From contig NZ_PPRT01000028.1 in assembly GCF_002902725.1 (NCBI RefSeq), positions 124,001-188,000 of the forward strand: DNA of 64,000 nucleotides. Direction: 5' to 3'. The stretch is from Staphylococcus caprae. GTDB lineage: Bacteria; Bacillota; Bacilli; Staphylococcales; Staphylococcaceae. Below are positions 19,062 through 28,612 of this stretch, piece by piece (the stretch's first letter is position 1; the number at the start of each line of letters is the position of its first letter). The notes under the pieces were generated by a model that did no database searches, was not told the origin of the DNA, and worked only from the letters and a program-made list of their open reading frames with translations. The translations under genes and the position numbers were made by a program.

Positions 19062-19619
19062 TTATCCTCTTGAAATGTAACTTCCGTCACCAGTATTAAT
19101 TACTAAAATATCACCTTCATTAACGAATAAAGGTACATTTAAAGTATAGCCAGTTTCCACAGTTGCAGATTTAGTTGCACCTGTAGCTGTATCACCTTTG
19201 ATACCTGGTTCTGTTTCAGTTACTTCTAGTTCAACTGTCTTAGGTAGTTCAACTCCAATGATTTCACTTTCATATGATTGAACTTGAACTTCCATATTTG
19301 CTTTTAAATAGTTTAATTCATCTTTTAAGTAGTCGCCAGGTAATTCGATTTGATCGAATGTTTCATTATCCATGAAAATATGATTATCGCCATCAGCGTA
19401 TAAGTATTGCATACGACGATTTTCAATCATCGCTTGTTCAACTTTTTCGCCAGCTCTAAATGTTTTTTCTTGGATTGCACCTGTTCTTAAATTACGTAAT
19501 TTTGAACGAACAAATGCTGAACCTTTTCCTGGTTTTACGTGTTGGAAATCAATTACTTTCCAAATTCCATTATCTACAGAAATTGTTAAGCCTGTTTTAA
19601 AATCATTTACTGAAATCAT
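19062..19619 (-). CDS. efp: Elongation factor P
   Basis: EF-P rescues ribosomes stalled on polyproline stretches by entering near the P-site tRNA. This 185-residue protein has three beta-barrel domains. The tip of domain I is [14 protein letters not shown], with lysine K32 at the position that is modified in other EF-P proteins. The C-terminal [23 protein letters not shown] is the diagnostic EF-P ending. It lies 26 bases after the M24 peptidase gene, a pairing widely conserved in Firmicutes. Confidence 0.97.
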   Translation of the reverse strand: MISVNDFKTGLTISVDNGIWKVIDFQHVKPGKGSAFVRSKLRNLRTGAIQEKTFRAGEKVEQAMIENRRMQYLYADGDNHIFMDNETFDQIELPGDYLKDELNYLKANMEVQVQSYESEIIGVELPKTVELEVTETEPGIKGDTATGATKSATVETGYTLNVPLFVNEGDILVINTGDGSYISRG

Positions 19620-19645
19620 TCAGTCTCCTCCTCAATTATACGCGC

Positions 19646-20707
19646 TTACTCTAAAATAATAAGGTCTTTTGTGCATTTAGTAAAGACATCACAGCCATTT
19701 TCCGTAATTAAAATGTCATCTTCAATTCTAACGCCACCCAGACCATCGACATAAATACCGGGTTCAATTGTAACACAGTTATTGACTTGTAACTCGCCTG
19801 TGCTATTTTTAGATAGCAATGGGCCTTCATGAATATCTAAACCAATACCATGTCCTAAAGAATGACCAAATTCTTGACCATAACCGTGTGCGTCGATGTA
19901 ATCTCTTGATAATGCATCGGCTTCTTGAACAGTCATGCCAGGGCGAATTTCATCAATCGCTTTAATTTGTGATGACAACACGATGTTGTAAATCTCTTTC
20001 ATCTTAGGATCAGGTTCTCCTATAGCAAACGTTCGTGTAATATCAGAGCAATAACCTCTATAGTATGCTCCGAAATCTAGTGTAATCATATCGCCTTTTT
20101 CGATAAGTTTATCACTTGCAACACCGTGTGGTAAGGCACCTCTATATCCTGATGCTACTATTGTATCAAAAGATGGTCCATCTGCACCTAATTCTAACAT
20201 TTTACTTTCAAGCAATGCCTTGATTTCTCTTTCGCTCATACCCACTTTTACTACAGTTAAAATATAGTCATACGTTTTGTCTACAATTTCTGCAGCTTTT
20301 TGTATCAGTTTAATTTCCTCTTCACTTTTCACTTTTCTAATTTTATCGATAGAATCAGAAATACTAATTAAGGTAATCATCCCTTTATTTAATTCAACAT
20401 ATGTATCATAACTAATTTGATGGCCTTCAAATCCAATATTAGATAATTGCGCTTGTTCTAATATATTTTTGATTTCTGTGATTAAACCATTTTGGCGATT
20501 GATTATTTCAAATTCTGGAGCTTGCTTAGTCGCCTGTTCAATATATCTAAAATCAGTAACCAGATAATTCTTATTATGCGTGATAATTAACGCACCACTT
20601 GTACCAGTGAATCCTGAAAGATATCTTCTGTTGAAATCAGACAAAACAATCATTGCATCCAAACGTTTATGATTTAAGATTTCATGAACTTGTTCCAATT
20701 TATTCAT
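19646..20707 (-). CDS. M24 family Xaa-Pro peptidase
   Basis: This 353-residue metallopeptidase has an N-terminal creatinase-like domain (about 1-125) and a C-terminal pita-bread catalytic domain. All metal ligands are in place: the two aspartates in LDFGAYYRGYCSDITRT, the histidine in GHSLGHGIGLDIHEGP, and glutamates in VTIEPGIYVDG and GVRIEDDILI. Such enzymes remove N-terminal residues before proline or split Xaa-Pro dipeptides; aminopeptidase P and prolidase cannot be told apart from sequence alone. It is the upstream partner of efp, both linked to proline handling. The plus-strand lipoprotein gene diverges from it across about 100 bases. Confidence 0.9.
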   Translation of the reverse strand: MNKLEQVHEILNHKRLDAMIVLSDFNRRYLSGFTGTSGALIITHNKNYLVTDFRYIEQATKQAPEFEIINRQNGLITEIKNILEQAQLSNIGFEGHQISYDTYVELNKGMITLISISDSIDKIRKVKSEEEIKLIQKAAEIVDKTYDYILTVVKVGMSEREIKALLESKMLELGADGPSFDTIVASGYRGALPHGVASDKLIEKGDMITLDFGAYYRGYCSDITRTFAIGEPDPKMKEIYNIVLSSQIKAIDEIRPGMTVQEADALSRDYIDAHGYGQEFGHSLGHGIGLDIHEGPLLSKNSTGELQVNNCVTIEPGIYVDGLGGVRIEDDILITENGCDVFTKCTKDLIILE

Positions 20708-20810
20708 TTATATCACTCCTATGTTAACGTTTGTACATTTTTATTTTATACATTAAAATGATAGCATAATTAATAATGAGAATAATAGTTTTTGGTTTAG
20801 GGAGAATACA

Positions 20811-21389
20811 ATGAAAAAGTTTATATTAGTGCTTGGAGCATCTTGTTTGTTAGCGGGTTGTGGGAGCCAAAATTTGGCACCCTTAGAGGATAAAACCACT
20901 AAATTACGAGATAATAACCACCAACTTAAGTTAGATATACAGCAACTTAATGAAGATATAAGTAACCAAAAATCAAAAATTGCTGGATTACAACAAGATA
21001 AAGAAAATAGTAAAAAAACGTCCTCTAATAAATTGAAAATAAAAAATTTAAAAGCATCTTCTGATTATTATGATAAAATCGCTAATGCGATTGGTGATTA
21101 TAGAAATGTTGAGTCTGACGTTTCCAAGAATAAAGGTAAGAAAGATGTACAGGATAAGTTAGATAAAATTTCAAATGAAATTGATGAAGCATATTCTAAA
21201 TATAAAAGTTCTATAGATAGTGATTCAAAATCTGAAGAAGATAAACAAAAAAGAAAAGAAATCAGTAAATTTGATAAAGATTTATCTAGTGCTATGGATA
21301 AAATCCGAAATGGCTATCAATCTAAAGATAGTAAGCAAATTAAAAAAGGTCAGCAAAAACTTGCGACTGTAAGTTCCAATATAAGTTAA
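20811..21389 (+). CDS. Lipoprotein with coiled coil (YkyA-like)
   Basis: This 192-residue protein has a lipoprotein signal peptide, MKKFILVLGASCLLAGCGS, with lipobox LAGC and lipidated cysteine C17. The mature part is very rich in Lys, Asp, Ser and Glu and is predicted to be helical, with a coiled-coil segment at about residues 27-65 (KLRDNNHQLKLDIQQLNEDI). It resembles the YkyA family of putative cell-wall-binding lipoproteins, for which no biochemical function is established. The ribosome binding site is GGGAG. It is followed after 13 bases by a small membrane protein gene; the pair forms a short plus-strand operon among minus-strand genes. Confidence 0.85.
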   Translation: MKKFILVLGASCLLAGCGSQNLAPLEDKTTKLRDNNHQLKLDIQQLNEDISNQKSKIAGLQQDKENSKKTSSNKLKIKNLKASSDYYDKIANAIGDYRNVESDVSKNKGKKDVQDKLDKISNEIDEAYSKYKSSIDSDSKSEEDKQKRKEISKFDKDLSSAMDKIRNGYQSKDSKQIKKGQQKLATVSSNIS

Positions 21390-21402
21390 TAGGAGTTTTT
21401 AA

Positions 21403-21621
21403 ATGCGTCATATCATTTTTTATATCGTTTTAGCAATAGCTGCTTTTGGTTTAATCATGAATTTAGATGAATTTCTATTTTCTATTGTTAAAACTTTAAT
21501 CAGTTTTGCAGTGATAGCGTTAATCATTTATCTTATATATTACTTCTTCTTTTTAACAGAAGACCAAAGAAAATATAAAAGAGCTGCAAGAAAATATAAA
21601 CGAAGAAACAAGAAACATTAG
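21403..21621 (+). CDS. Small membrane protein, function unknown
   Basis: This 72-residue protein has two hydrophobic stretches, about residues 3-20 (IIFYIVLAIAAFGLIM) and 27-52 (IVKTLISFAVIALIIYLIYYFFF). It ends in a strongly basic tail, KYKRAARKYKRRNKKH, which is probably cytoplasmic. I recognise no domain and propose no function. Its start follows the lipoprotein stop codon by 13 bases and has the ribosome binding site AGGAG, so the two are translated from one mRNA. The tail could bind RNA or acidic lipids, but that is speculation. Confidence 0.8.
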   Translation: MRHIIFYIVLAIAAFGLIMNLDEFLFSIVKTLISFAVIALIIYLIYYFFFLTEDQRKYKRAARKYKRRNKKH

Positions 21622-21626
21622 TAAAT

Positions 21627-21712
21627 AAAAGCATTGAAGTTAATTCCATGTTCCCTTTTCAAAGTGAATTTGAGGGTGAAATACATGTAGAACAATTAAC
21701 TTCAATGCTTTT
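21627..21712. terminator. Bidirectional terminator between the convergent membrane-protein gene and lipM
   Basis: A 19-bp perfect inverted repeat (arms 21627-21645 and 21694-21712, starting AAAAGCATTGAAG) closes a 48-base loop. Each strand leads into a T-rich run (TTTTATTATT on plus, TTTTATTTAC on minus). It begins five bases after the small membrane protein stop codon and ends 14 bases before the lipM stop codon, so it serves both convergent transcripts. Confidence 0.85.
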
Positions 21713-21726
21713 TTATTATTATAATT

Positions 21727-22557
21727 TTATTTTCGATACATCCATTCGTCAGAACGATACTTTTCTTCTAATTCTTTGACTTCAGCCATTTGTTGGTCAG
21801 AGAGTTTTAACGGTTTGAAATCAATATTTAACCCAGTCTTGAACCCTTCTTCAAATGCTTGTTCCATCTCTTCTAAAGTAATGTGCTTTTCTGATATGTC
21901 ATTGATGGCTACTGCTTTTTCTACAAAAGCCTCTTTCATTTTTGCTTTTAATCGGTCATTTTTAAAAATAAACATATCAAATAACTCGTCTATATCAATA
22001 TCTTGTAAAATAGACCCGTGTTGCAAGATAACCCCTTTTTGTCTTGTTTGAGCACTTCCAGCAATTTTTCTACCTTCTACAACTAATTCATACCAACTTG
22101 GTGCATCAAAACAAACGGAACTTCTTGGTTGTTTTAATTTTTCACGTTCTTCTTTTGAACGAGGTACAGCAAAATAAGTTTCAAAACCTAAATTTTTGAA
22201 TCCTTCAAGCAATCCCTGAGAAATTACACGATAAGCTTCAGTTATAGTTGAAGGCATATTTGGATGAGATTCAGGTACAATAACGCTATAAGTTAATTCT
22301 TTGTCATGTAAAACGCCTCTGCCCCCAGTTTGACGTCGAACTAAACCAAATCCTTTTTCTTTAACTTTTTCAATATCTATTTCTTTCTGTAATCTTTGGA
22401 AATAACCTATTGAAAGTGTTGCTGGATCCCATGTATAAAATCGTATTACAGGATCAATTTCTCCTCTTGAAACAAAATTAAGCAGTGCCTCATCCATAGC
22501 CATATTGTAATATGGATCTTGACTACCTGTATTGATAAAATTCCAAGTTTCAGTCAT
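21727..22557 (-). CDS. lipM: Octanoyl transferase LipM (lipoate-protein ligase A fold)
   Basis: LipM moves octanoyl groups from acyl carrier protein to GcvH, the first step of lipoate synthesis in Firmicutes. The 276-residue protein has the family sequence [18 protein letters not shown], the catalytic cysteine C149 in [12 protein letters not shown], and the lysine in [11 protein letters not shown]. The cysteine at the LipM position, rather than a ligase-type site, argues for LipM over LplA or LipL. I use the ATG at 22557, preceded by AGGGG; the frame is open upstream, but the extra residues are not family-like. It lies near gcvT/gcvP and not far from the lipoylated E2 gene. Confidence 0.92.
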   Translation of the reverse strand: MTETWNFINTGSQDPYYNMAMDEALLNFVSRGEIDPVIRFYTWDPATLSIGYFQRLQKEIDIEKVKEKGFGLVRRQTGGRGVLHDKELTYSVIVPESHPNMPSTITEAYRVISQGLLEGFKNLGFETYFAVPRSKEEREKLKQPRSSVCFDAPSWYELVVEGRKIAGSAQTRQKGVILQHGSILQDIDIDELFDMFIFKNDRLKAKMKEAFVEKAVAINDISEKHITLEEMEQAFEEGFKTGLNIDFKPLKLSDQQMAEVKELEEKYRSDEWMYRK

Positions 22558-22717
22558 AAAAAAACCCCTAACAAAATGTTTGAAATCTAAACCATTAAGT
22601 ATATCTATGTATATTAAGATTATATGATTAAAACATAAACTCACACGTAAAAATATTTTGATAAATTGCCCTAACAGTCTTATAATTATAATATCGGTTA
22701 ATTAGGGAGGATGCAAG

Positions 22718-23104
22718 ATGAGTATCTCTTTGTACATTGCAATTGGAATCATAGTGATTATCATTGCATATATGGTCGTCCAACAGATTTTTAATAAACG
22801 AGCTGTAAAAGAATTAGACCAAAATGAATTCCACAAAGGCTTGAGAAAAGCTCAAGTAATAGATGTTCGGGAGAAAGTGGATTATGATTATGGACATATT
22901 AATGGTGCACGAAACATTCCAATCACAATTTTTAAACAACGTTATCAAGGATTAAGAAAAGATCAACCTGTTTATTTATGTGATGCAAATGGAATTGCAA
23001 GTTATCGTGCCGCTCGTATATTAAGAAAAAATGGATTTAAAGATATCTATATGCTAAAAGGCGGATATAAAAAATGGACAGGTAAAATTAAATCGAAAAA
23101 ATAA
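22718..23104 (+). CDS. Membrane-anchored rhodanese-like protein
   Basis: This 128-residue protein has an N-terminal membrane helix (about residues 4-23) and a single rhodanese domain (about 35-122), with QVIDVREKVDYDYGHINGARNIP near the start. The expected catalytic cysteine is C88 in VYLCDANGIASYRAARILR. The loop after it is unusual: the canonical six-residue active-site loop normally ends with arginine, whereas here the first arginine comes nine residues after the cysteine. Sulfur transfer activity is therefore uncertain. It is monocistronic, diverges from lipM, has the strong ribosome binding site GGGAGG, and is followed by its own terminator. Confidence 0.85.
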   Translation: MSISLYIAIGIIVIIIAYMVVQQIFNKRAVKELDQNEFHKGLRKAQVIDVREKVDYDYGHINGARNIPITIFKQRYQGLRKDQPVYLCDANGIASYRAARILRKNGFKDIYMLKGGYKKWTGKIKSKK

Positions 23105-23137
23105 TTTTACGATAACATTTATCCGTGAATTAAAATT

Positions 23138-23180
23138 TACCCTCGAAGATGATATGACAATGTCATCATTTTCGAGGGTA
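23138..23180 (+). terminator. Terminator of the rhodanese gene
   Basis: The arms TACCCTCGAA (23138-23147) and TTCGAGGGTA (23171-23180) are perfectly complementary, and the stem extends inward with one mismatch. On the plus strand it is followed by TCTTTATATC. It lies about 34 bases after the rhodanese stop codon and may also work for the opposite strand. Confidence 0.7.
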
Positions 23181-23274
23181 TCTTTATATCTATTTGAATA
23201 TACAAAGTTCGTTGTGAACTTGGATTAAGTGATACTTTAAGATAAGAGAAAAATCCAGTATTTGATTATAGAAG

Positions 23275-23317
23275 AAGCCAATAAATGAACTTGATTTAAA
23301 AATTCATTTATTGGCTT
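23275..23317 (-). terminator. Terminator of the gcv operon
   Basis: A 15-bp perfect inverted repeat AAGCCAATAAATGAA / TTCATTTATTGGCTT (arms 23275-23289 and 23303-23317) is followed on the minus strand by CTTCTATAATC. It lies 31 bases after the gcvPB stop codon. The plus side continues into TAATTTTT, so it could act in both directions. Confidence 0.75.
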
Positions 23318-23348
23318 TAATTTTTAGGGCGACGCTTCCCCTATTTAT

Positions 23349-24833
23349 TTAGTGTTCGATAGTCTTTTCTTCTTTTAATTCTTCAAATTTAAGAATTGGT
23401 TTACGTGCTGCTGTAGTTTCATCTAATCTATCAATTATAGTAGTATGTGGCGCTTCCAGTACCATATCTGGGTTTTCTTTGGCTTCCTCAGAAATTTGAA
23501 TAAGTGCATCTACAAAGTGATCTAATGTCTCTTTAGATTCTGTTTCAGTCGGTTCAATCATCATGCCTTCTTCAACATTTAGTGGGAAATAGATTGTTGG
23601 TGGATGTACGCCAAAGTCTAGTAACCTTTTAGCCATATCTAAAGTACGTACACCGTATTGTTTTTGTTTGTTTCCACTTAAGACGAATTCGTGTTTGCAA
23701 TATTGTTCATAAGGAATTTCAAAATGGTCTTTCAAACGTGCTTTAATATAATTTGCATTGAGTACTGCAGCTTCTGAAACTTCTTTGAGTCCTTCTGCGC
23801 CCATTGTTCTAATATAAGTATAAGCTCTTAAATAAATACCAAAGTTACCATAGAATGGTTTCACTCTACCGATGGAATTTTGAATATCATTATCATATTT
23901 ATAAAAATCTCCATCTTTGATAACCATTGGTTTAGGTAAGTAACTGGCTAGTTCTTTAACAACCCCAACTGGTCCAGAACCAGGTCCGCCACCGCCATGA
24001 GGTCCGGTAAACGTTTTGTGTAGGTTTAAGTGAACTGCATCAAATCCCATGTCGCCAGGTCGAACTTTATCCATAATTGCGTTTAAGTTCGCGCCATCGT
24101 AGTAAAGTAATCCACCAGCTTCATGAACGATTTCTCTAATCTCCATAATATTTTTCTCGAAAATACCCAAAGTATTTGGATTGGTTAACATGATCGCAGC
24201 AGTGTTGTCATTAACCACTCGTTTTAAATCTTCAATGTCAACCTCGCCACGTTCGTTTGATTTAACTGTTACTGATTTAAATCCAGCAAAAGATGCTGAA
24301 GCTGGGTTTGTACCGTGTGCAGAGTCTGGTACGATGACCTCGTCTCTGTGGCCTTGACCATTGTTTTCATGATACGCTTTGAAAATCATTAAAGCTGTCC
24401 ATTCACCGTGTGCACCAGCAGCTGGTTGTAGCGTTACTTCATCCATCCCAGTGATTTCTTTTAATTCTTCTTGCAAACTATAAATAATTTCTAAAGAACC
24501 TTGGATATGTTCCTCTTCTTGAAGTGGATGGGATTCGCTAAATCCGGGTATTCTAGCAACCTTTTCATTTACTTTAGGATTGTATTTCATTGTACATGAT
24601 CCTAGAGGATAAAAACCTGTATCAACACCAAAGTTTTTATTTGAAAGTTCAGTGTAATGACGAACTAAATCGAGTTCTGCAACTTCTGGAAACTCAGCTT
24701 TCTCTTTTCGAACAAATTTATCATCTAAAACAGAAGAAATTGAAATGTCCTCAATATCACTTTGTGGTAATGAATATGCATATCTTCCTTTTTTAGATCT
24801 TTCAAAGATAAGTGGGCTTGATTTTCTAACCAT
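23349..24833 (-). CDS. gcvPB: Glycine dehydrogenase (decarboxylating) subunit 2
   Basis: This is the PLP-carrying subunit of the split P-protein of the glycine cleavage system. It decarboxylates glycine and passes the aminomethyl group to lipoylated GcvH. The PLP lysine is in [22 protein letters not shown], and the following glycine-rich loop is the P-protein hallmark. The length of 494 is usual for the two-subunit form. Its start overlaps the gcvPA stop codon by eight bases, giving coupled synthesis of the two subunits. GcvH is not in the window. Expression should depend on the glycine riboswitch upstream of gcvT. Confidence 0.96.
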   Translation of the reverse strand: MVRKSSPLIFERSKKGRYAYSLPQSDIEDISISSVLDDKFVRKEKAEFPEVAELDLVRHYTELSNKNFGVDTGFYPLGSCTMKYNPKVNEKVARIPGFSESHPLQEEEHIQGSLEIIYSLQEELKEITGMDEVTLQPAAGAHGEWTALMIFKAYHENNGQGHRDEVIVPDSAHGTNPASASFAGFKSVTVKSNERGEVDIEDLKRVVNDNTAAIMLTNPNTLGIFEKNIMEIREIVHEAGGLLYYDGANLNAIMDKVRPGDMGFDAVHLNLHKTFTGPHGGGGPGSGPVGVVKELASYLPKPMVIKDGDFYKYDNDIQNSIGRVKPFYGNFGIYLRAYTYIRTMGAEGLKEVSEAAVLNANYIKARLKDHFEIPYEQYCKHEFVLSGNKQKQYGVRTLDMAKRLLDFGVHPPTIYFPLNVEEGMMIEPTETESKETLDHFVDALIQISEEAKENPDMVLEAPHTTIIDRLDETTAARKPILKFEELKEEKTIEH

Positions 24834-26172
24834 TTAATTCACCAGCTTTCTGAACGAATGTATCAATTTCATCTTTGGTTCTTAATTCGGTTACGGCTAC
24901 AAGCATATGATTCTTGAAATCACTTGATACTTCACTTAAATCAAAGCCACCGATATAACCTTCATCCGCTAATTTTAAATTTACTTCTTTGATTGGTTCG
25001 TCAAATTTAACTACAAATTCATTAAATGAATTACCATCTAAAACTTCAAATCCTTGAGCTTTAAATTGATTTTTTGCGTAATTTGCATGTTTTAAATTTT
25101 GAACTGCTATGTCATAGATACCTTGTTTACCTAATGCTGACATAGCAATAGAAGAAGCTAAAGCATTTAATGCTTGGTTAGAACAAATATTTGAAGTAGC
25201 TTTATCTCTTCTAATATGTTGTTCTCTAGCTTGTAACGTCAATACAAAGCCACGATTGCCTTCTTCATCTTTAGTTTGTCCTACTAAACGACCAGGTACT
25301 TTACGCATCAATTTTTTAGTTGTAGCAAAATAACCACAATGTGGACCACCAAATTGTGTAGGAATACCGAAAGGTTGTGTATCCCCTACGACGATGTCAG
25401 CGCCAAAAGCTCCGGGAGGTGTTAATAAGCCTAAAGCGAGTGGATTGGCGTATACGATGAATAATGCTTTCTTATCTTTAATAAAGTTGTTTATTTTTTC
25501 AAGATCTTCAATTGAGCCGTAGAAATTTGGGTATTGAACGGCTACAGCAGCTGTATCATCATCAACAGCTTGTTCTAACTTTTCTAAGTCTGTAATTGTT
25601 CCATCTAGGTCGATTTCAACCACTTCAAATTCTTTACGTGTTTTAGCATAAGTATGGAGGACTTGTAATGCTTGATAATGTAATCCCTTTGAAACAACGA
25701 CTTTGTTCTTTTTAGTATGGCTGAATGCCAAAATACAAGCTTCTGCAAAACTAGTCATACCATCATACATTGAAGAGTTTGCAACATCCATTTCTGTTAA
25801 TTCACAAATTAAAGTTTGAAATTCAAAAATAGCTTGTAATTCACCTTGAGAAATTTCTGGTTGGTATGGTGTATAAGCAGTATAAAACTCTGATCTAGAA
25901 ATCATCGCATCTACAACAGCGGGAGTGTAATGATCATAAACACCAGCGCCTAAAAATGATGCATGTGTTTCCTTTGTGATATTTCTGTTCGCAAGAAGGT
26001 TAAGTCTTCTAACTAAGCTTGTTTCTGCTTCACCTTTTTCAATATTTAAATTTCTATCTAATAAAATATCGGCTGGGACATCACCAAATAATTCTGAAAT
26101 TGATTTTGCTCCAATAGTATCTAGCATTTCTTGCTTGTCTTGATCTGTTAAAGGTATATAACGATGACTCAC
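24826..26172 (-). CDS. gcvPA: Glycine dehydrogenase (decarboxylating) subunit 1
   Basis: This 448-residue protein is the other half of the split P-protein. It keeps the aminotransferase-like fold without the PLP lysine motif and forms the heterotetramer with GcvPB. Recognisable segments are [50 protein letters not shown] and the later [25 protein letters not shown]. It lies 17 bases after gcvT in the order gcvT-gcvPA-gcvPB typical of Firmicutes. Confidence 0.96.
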   Translation of the reverse strand: MSHRYIPLTDQDKQEMLDTIGAKSISELFGDVPADILLDRNLNIEKGEAETSLVRRLNLLANRNITKETHASFLGAGVYDHYTPAVVDAMISRSEFYTAYTPYQPEISQGELQAIFEFQTLICELTEMDVANSSMYDGMTSFAEACILAFSHTKKNKVVVSKGLHYQALQVLHTYAKTRKEFEVVEIDLDGTITDLEKLEQAVDDDTAAVAVQYPNFYGSIEDLEKINNFIKDKKALFIVYANPLALGLLTPPGAFGADIVVGDTQPFGIPTQFGGPHCGYFATTKKLMRKVPGRLVGQTKDEEGNRGFVLTLQAREQHIRRDKATSNICSNQALNALASSIAMSALGKQGIYDIAVQNLKHANYAKNQFKAQGFEVLDGNSFNEFVVKFDEPIKEVNLKLADEGYIGGFDLSEVSSDFKNHMLVAVTELRTKDEIDTFVQKAGELNG

Positions 26173-26189
26173 TATTTACACCCCTCTGT

Positions 26190-27281
26190 TTATTTAGTAA
26201 TTTGATTCTTCTTCACAATTTTAGCTTTAACTTGTCGTTTACGAACTTGAACAAGTACTTCTTTTCCCATTTCAAAAGCATCTCTATCGATAATAGCCAA
26301 AGCAATTGATTTACCTGATGAAGGAGATTGGGTACCTGAAGTTACTTCTCCAATTTGATTACCTTCAAGGTTTAGAACTTCATAACCTGTTCTCGCAATA
26401 CCTTTGTCGAGTAATTCTAATCCGACAGTTCTTTTAGTAGAACCATTTTCCTTTTGGTCTTTTAGTACTGATTTACCTATAAAGTTGTCTTCGATAAGTG
26501 GTTTCGCTGCAAATGCAATTCCACCCTCATAAGGTGTAATAGATTCAGTTAAATCTTGACCATGTAGTGGTAAACCTGCTTCAAGACGTAATGTATCACG
26601 AGCACCTAATCCACATGGAACTACATCATGTTTGAGTAATTGATTCCATATATCCACTGTGTCTTCAGATTTACAGTAAATTTCAAAACCATCCTCGCCT
26701 GTATAGCCTGATTGAGAAAGAATTACCTTTTTACCAAATAAATCGACATTTTGTTTAAACTCAAACATTTTCATATCGCTAACATCGATATCTACATTTT
26801 CGTTAACAAGGTCTCTTGCTTTAGGCCCTTGTATAGCAAGTTGACCGTATTCATCAGAAGTATTATTAACGTTAACATCAAAATTTTTACTCTGTTTAGA
26901 GATCCAATTAAAATCTTTGTCAGTATTTGCTGCATTAACAATTAATAAAAATCGATCATCTGCTAATTTATATGTAACTAAATCATCAATGATGCCACCT
27001 TCGTCATTACATAAAGCAGTATACATTGCTTTATTATCTGTAAGGTTGTTCGCATCGTTTGATAAGATATATTGAACAAATTGAAAGGCTTCATTACCAG
27101 ATATTTCTATTTCGCCCATGTGGCTTACATCAAATAAACCTATTTCATATCTAACAGCATTATGCTCTTCTTTAATACTTGAAAATTGAACAGGCATCGC
27201 CCATCCACCAAATTCAACTATTTTTGCACCGCTATCTATATAATTTTGATACAAAGGCGTCTTTTTTAATTCTTCAGTCAT
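26190..27281 (-). CDS. gcvT: Aminomethyltransferase (glycine cleavage T-protein)
   Basis: GcvT releases ammonia from the aminomethyl-lipoyl arm of GcvH and forms 5,10-methylene-tetrahydrofolate. The 363-residue protein shows [32 protein letters not shown] and [19 protein letters not shown] in the folate-binding part, [12 protein letters not shown] in the middle, and the conserved [21 protein letters not shown]. It is the first gene of the operon, with the ribosome binding site AGGAGG and a glycine riboswitch with a terminator upstream. Confidence 0.97.
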   Translation of the reverse strand: MTEELKKTPLYQNYIDSGAKIVEFGGWAMPVQFSSIKEEHNAVRYEIGLFDVSHMGEIEISGNEAFQFVQYILSNDANNLTDNKAMYTALCNDEGGIIDDLVTYKLADDRFLLIVNAANTDKDFNWISKQSKNFDVNVNNTSDEYGQLAIQGPKARDLVNENVDIDVSDMKMFEFKQNVDLFGKKVILSQSGYTGEDGFEIYCKSEDTVDIWNQLLKHDVVPCGLGARDTLRLEAGLPLHGQDLTESITPYEGGIAFAAKPLIEDNFIGKSVLKDQKENGSTKRTVGLELLDKGIARTGYEVLNLEGNQIGEVTSGTQSPSSGKSIALAIIDRDAFEMGKEVLVQVRKRQVKAKIVKKNQITK

Positions 27282-27304
27282 TTGAAAACCTCCTATAAAT
27301 ATTT

Positions 27305-27337
27305 AAAAAACAGAATAGCTTAAAAGCTACCCTGTTT
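27305..27337 (-). terminator. Expression-platform terminator of the glycine riboswitch
   Basis: On the minus strand AAACAGGGTAGCTT pairs with AAGCTATTCTGTTT (arms 27324-27337 and 27308-27321) as a 14-bp stem with two G-U pairs. It is followed by a T-run of six bases that overlaps the stem end. It sits between the aptamer and gcvT, where an intrinsic terminator is expected for riboswitch control of transcription. Confidence 0.85.
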
Positions 27338-27362
27338 AAATAATCCATCCAGGAACGCGTTA

Positions 27363-27504
27363 CAGTATTATCCTTTTGCCTGAGAGTTTCGTTATATAAT
27401 TTGATATAACTTGCACCTTCGGCGATAAAGTTAAATTTTAACAATATTCTAAAAACATTAACTAGAATATTACATTATATTTTACTTTATTCTCTCTAAT
27501 ACTG
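27363..27504 (-). ncRNA. Glycine riboswitch (single aptamer) upstream of gcvT
   Basis: The minus strand shows the conserved glycine aptamer core GCCGAAGGTGCAAG followed by AACTCTCAGGCAAAAGGA. The P1 helix is a perfect 8-bp pairing, CAGTATTA (27497-27504) with TAATACTG (27363-27370). Two internal hairpins, near 27438-27467 and 27397-27414, fit the variable arms. I see only one aptamer rather than the common tandem pair. Glycine binding is expected to favour read-through of the downstream terminator and switch on glycine breakdown, as known for this class. Confidence 0.9.
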
Positions 27505-27505
27505 A

Positions 27506-28018
27506 TCAATCGCAAGATAATTTTTCTATAATTTCCTCATAAATCTCTGAAACTGTAAGTCCACTATTCACCTTGATGAATGCGATTTCATTATATCTTG
27601 AAATCCTTGATAAATACAAGGCATTTAGTTGTTCAAGCGTCTTGTTTTTGGCGTTTGGTCTATGTGGATCACTCACAATGCGACGATAAATAACGTCGAT
27701 ATTACAATCTAGCCAGATAACATGTCTTTGCATTTTAAGTAGTGCTAATGAGTCGCTATTCTCAATTATACCTCCACCTGTTGAGATAATATCAAAAATA
27801 TCTAGACACTCTTTTAAATACTTAAATTCTAATTTGCGAAATTCATGCTCGCCTTTGTCATTGAAAATATCTGGAATTGATTTCTCTTCATTTAATTCAA
27901 TGTATTGATCTAAATCAACATAACTTAAATTTTGTAATTCAGAGAGATATTGTCCAATAGTTGTTTTACCAGTGCCCATAAAGCCAATGAATATAATAGG
28001 TACTTTATTCTTCATCAA
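27506..28018 (-). CDS. aroK: Shikimate kinase
   Basis: AroK phosphorylates shikimate at the 3-hydroxyl in the chorismate pathway. The 170-residue P-loop protein has Walker A GFMGTGKTTIG, the shikimate-binding YVDLDQYIE and EFRKLEF segments, the ISTGGGIIE loop, and lid-region arginines (DPHRPNAKN). Two consecutive methionine codons are possible starts. Its stop codon lies only two bases before the 5' side of the glycine riboswitch P1 helix. It follows the comG cluster after a gap of about 165 bases. Confidence 0.93.
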   Translation of the reverse strand: MMKNKVPIIFIGFMGTGKTTIGQYLSELQNLSYVDLDQYIELNEEKSIPDIFNDKGEHEFRKLEFKYLKECLDIFDIISTGGGIIENSDSLALLKMQRHVIWLDCNIDVIYRRIVSDPHRPNAKNKTLEQLNALYLSRISRYNEIAFIKVNSGLTVSEIYEEIIEKLSCD

Positions 28019-28183
28019 TTTTAATCTGCCTTTTTTAACTTATTAACGATAACTTTATTGTAGTAAATATCTAAGTTATGTATTGTCTTTAATTTTAAAC
28101 CATATTGAGTCATATAAAAAGATATAATTGATAAATAAAATGAAAAAATTACTATTAAATATAAGCTAATGAACGCCTTTTGT

Positions 28184-28612
28184 TTATAAAATGATGGTTT
28201 TGTCTTTCGTATTGTTCGTATCCCCTATCTTTAATTCTATTTTTATTGTTTTATTGTTCGTTTTTATGATTTTGCTAGAAACGACATTATTCAATAACGT
28301 AATGTTTCCTTTATGGTTAATATTTTTATAAATTTTATTGTGGTTAAATATATATCTAATCTCTTCTTCCTTACCTCGAATAATTAATTTCGATGAATCT
28401 TCAATACTAATATGATTGTTATATTGTTGCGCTTCTTTTAATATATCTCGAGAAAAGAATTCAAACTCTATATCGTCATTGTCTTGCGCTAAATTCAGAT
28501 AATGGGAAGTAAGATGTATGAGAGTTGGTAATAATGAAAAGCTAAGAAGTACTATAGACAAGGTAAAGAGTAATTCGATAAAAGTAAATGCAGGTATTTT
28601 ATAGTGAGACAC
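28184..28612 (-). CDS. comGF: Competence minor pseudopilin ComGF
   Basis: This protein has a type IV pilin-like N-terminus, KIPAFTFIELLFTLSIVLLSF, with a prepilin peptidase site before the first phenylalanine and a single hydrophobic helix, followed by a polar C-terminal domain. The start is uncertain. I propose the GTG at 28612 (142 residues), which gives a short leader and overlaps comGE by 14 bases, like the other gene joints here. Longer in-frame starts at 28657 and 28675 have poor ribosome binding sites and would give unusually long leaders. It is the last recognisable comG gene; no comGG was identified. Confidence 0.75.
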   Translation of the reverse strand: MSHYKIPAFTFIELLFTLSIVLLSFSLLPTLIHLTSHYLNLAQDNDDIEFEFFSRDILKEAQQYNNHISIEDSSKLIIRGKEEEIRYIFNHNKIYKNINHKGNITLLNNVVSSKIIKTNNKTIKIELKIGDTNNTKDKTIIL

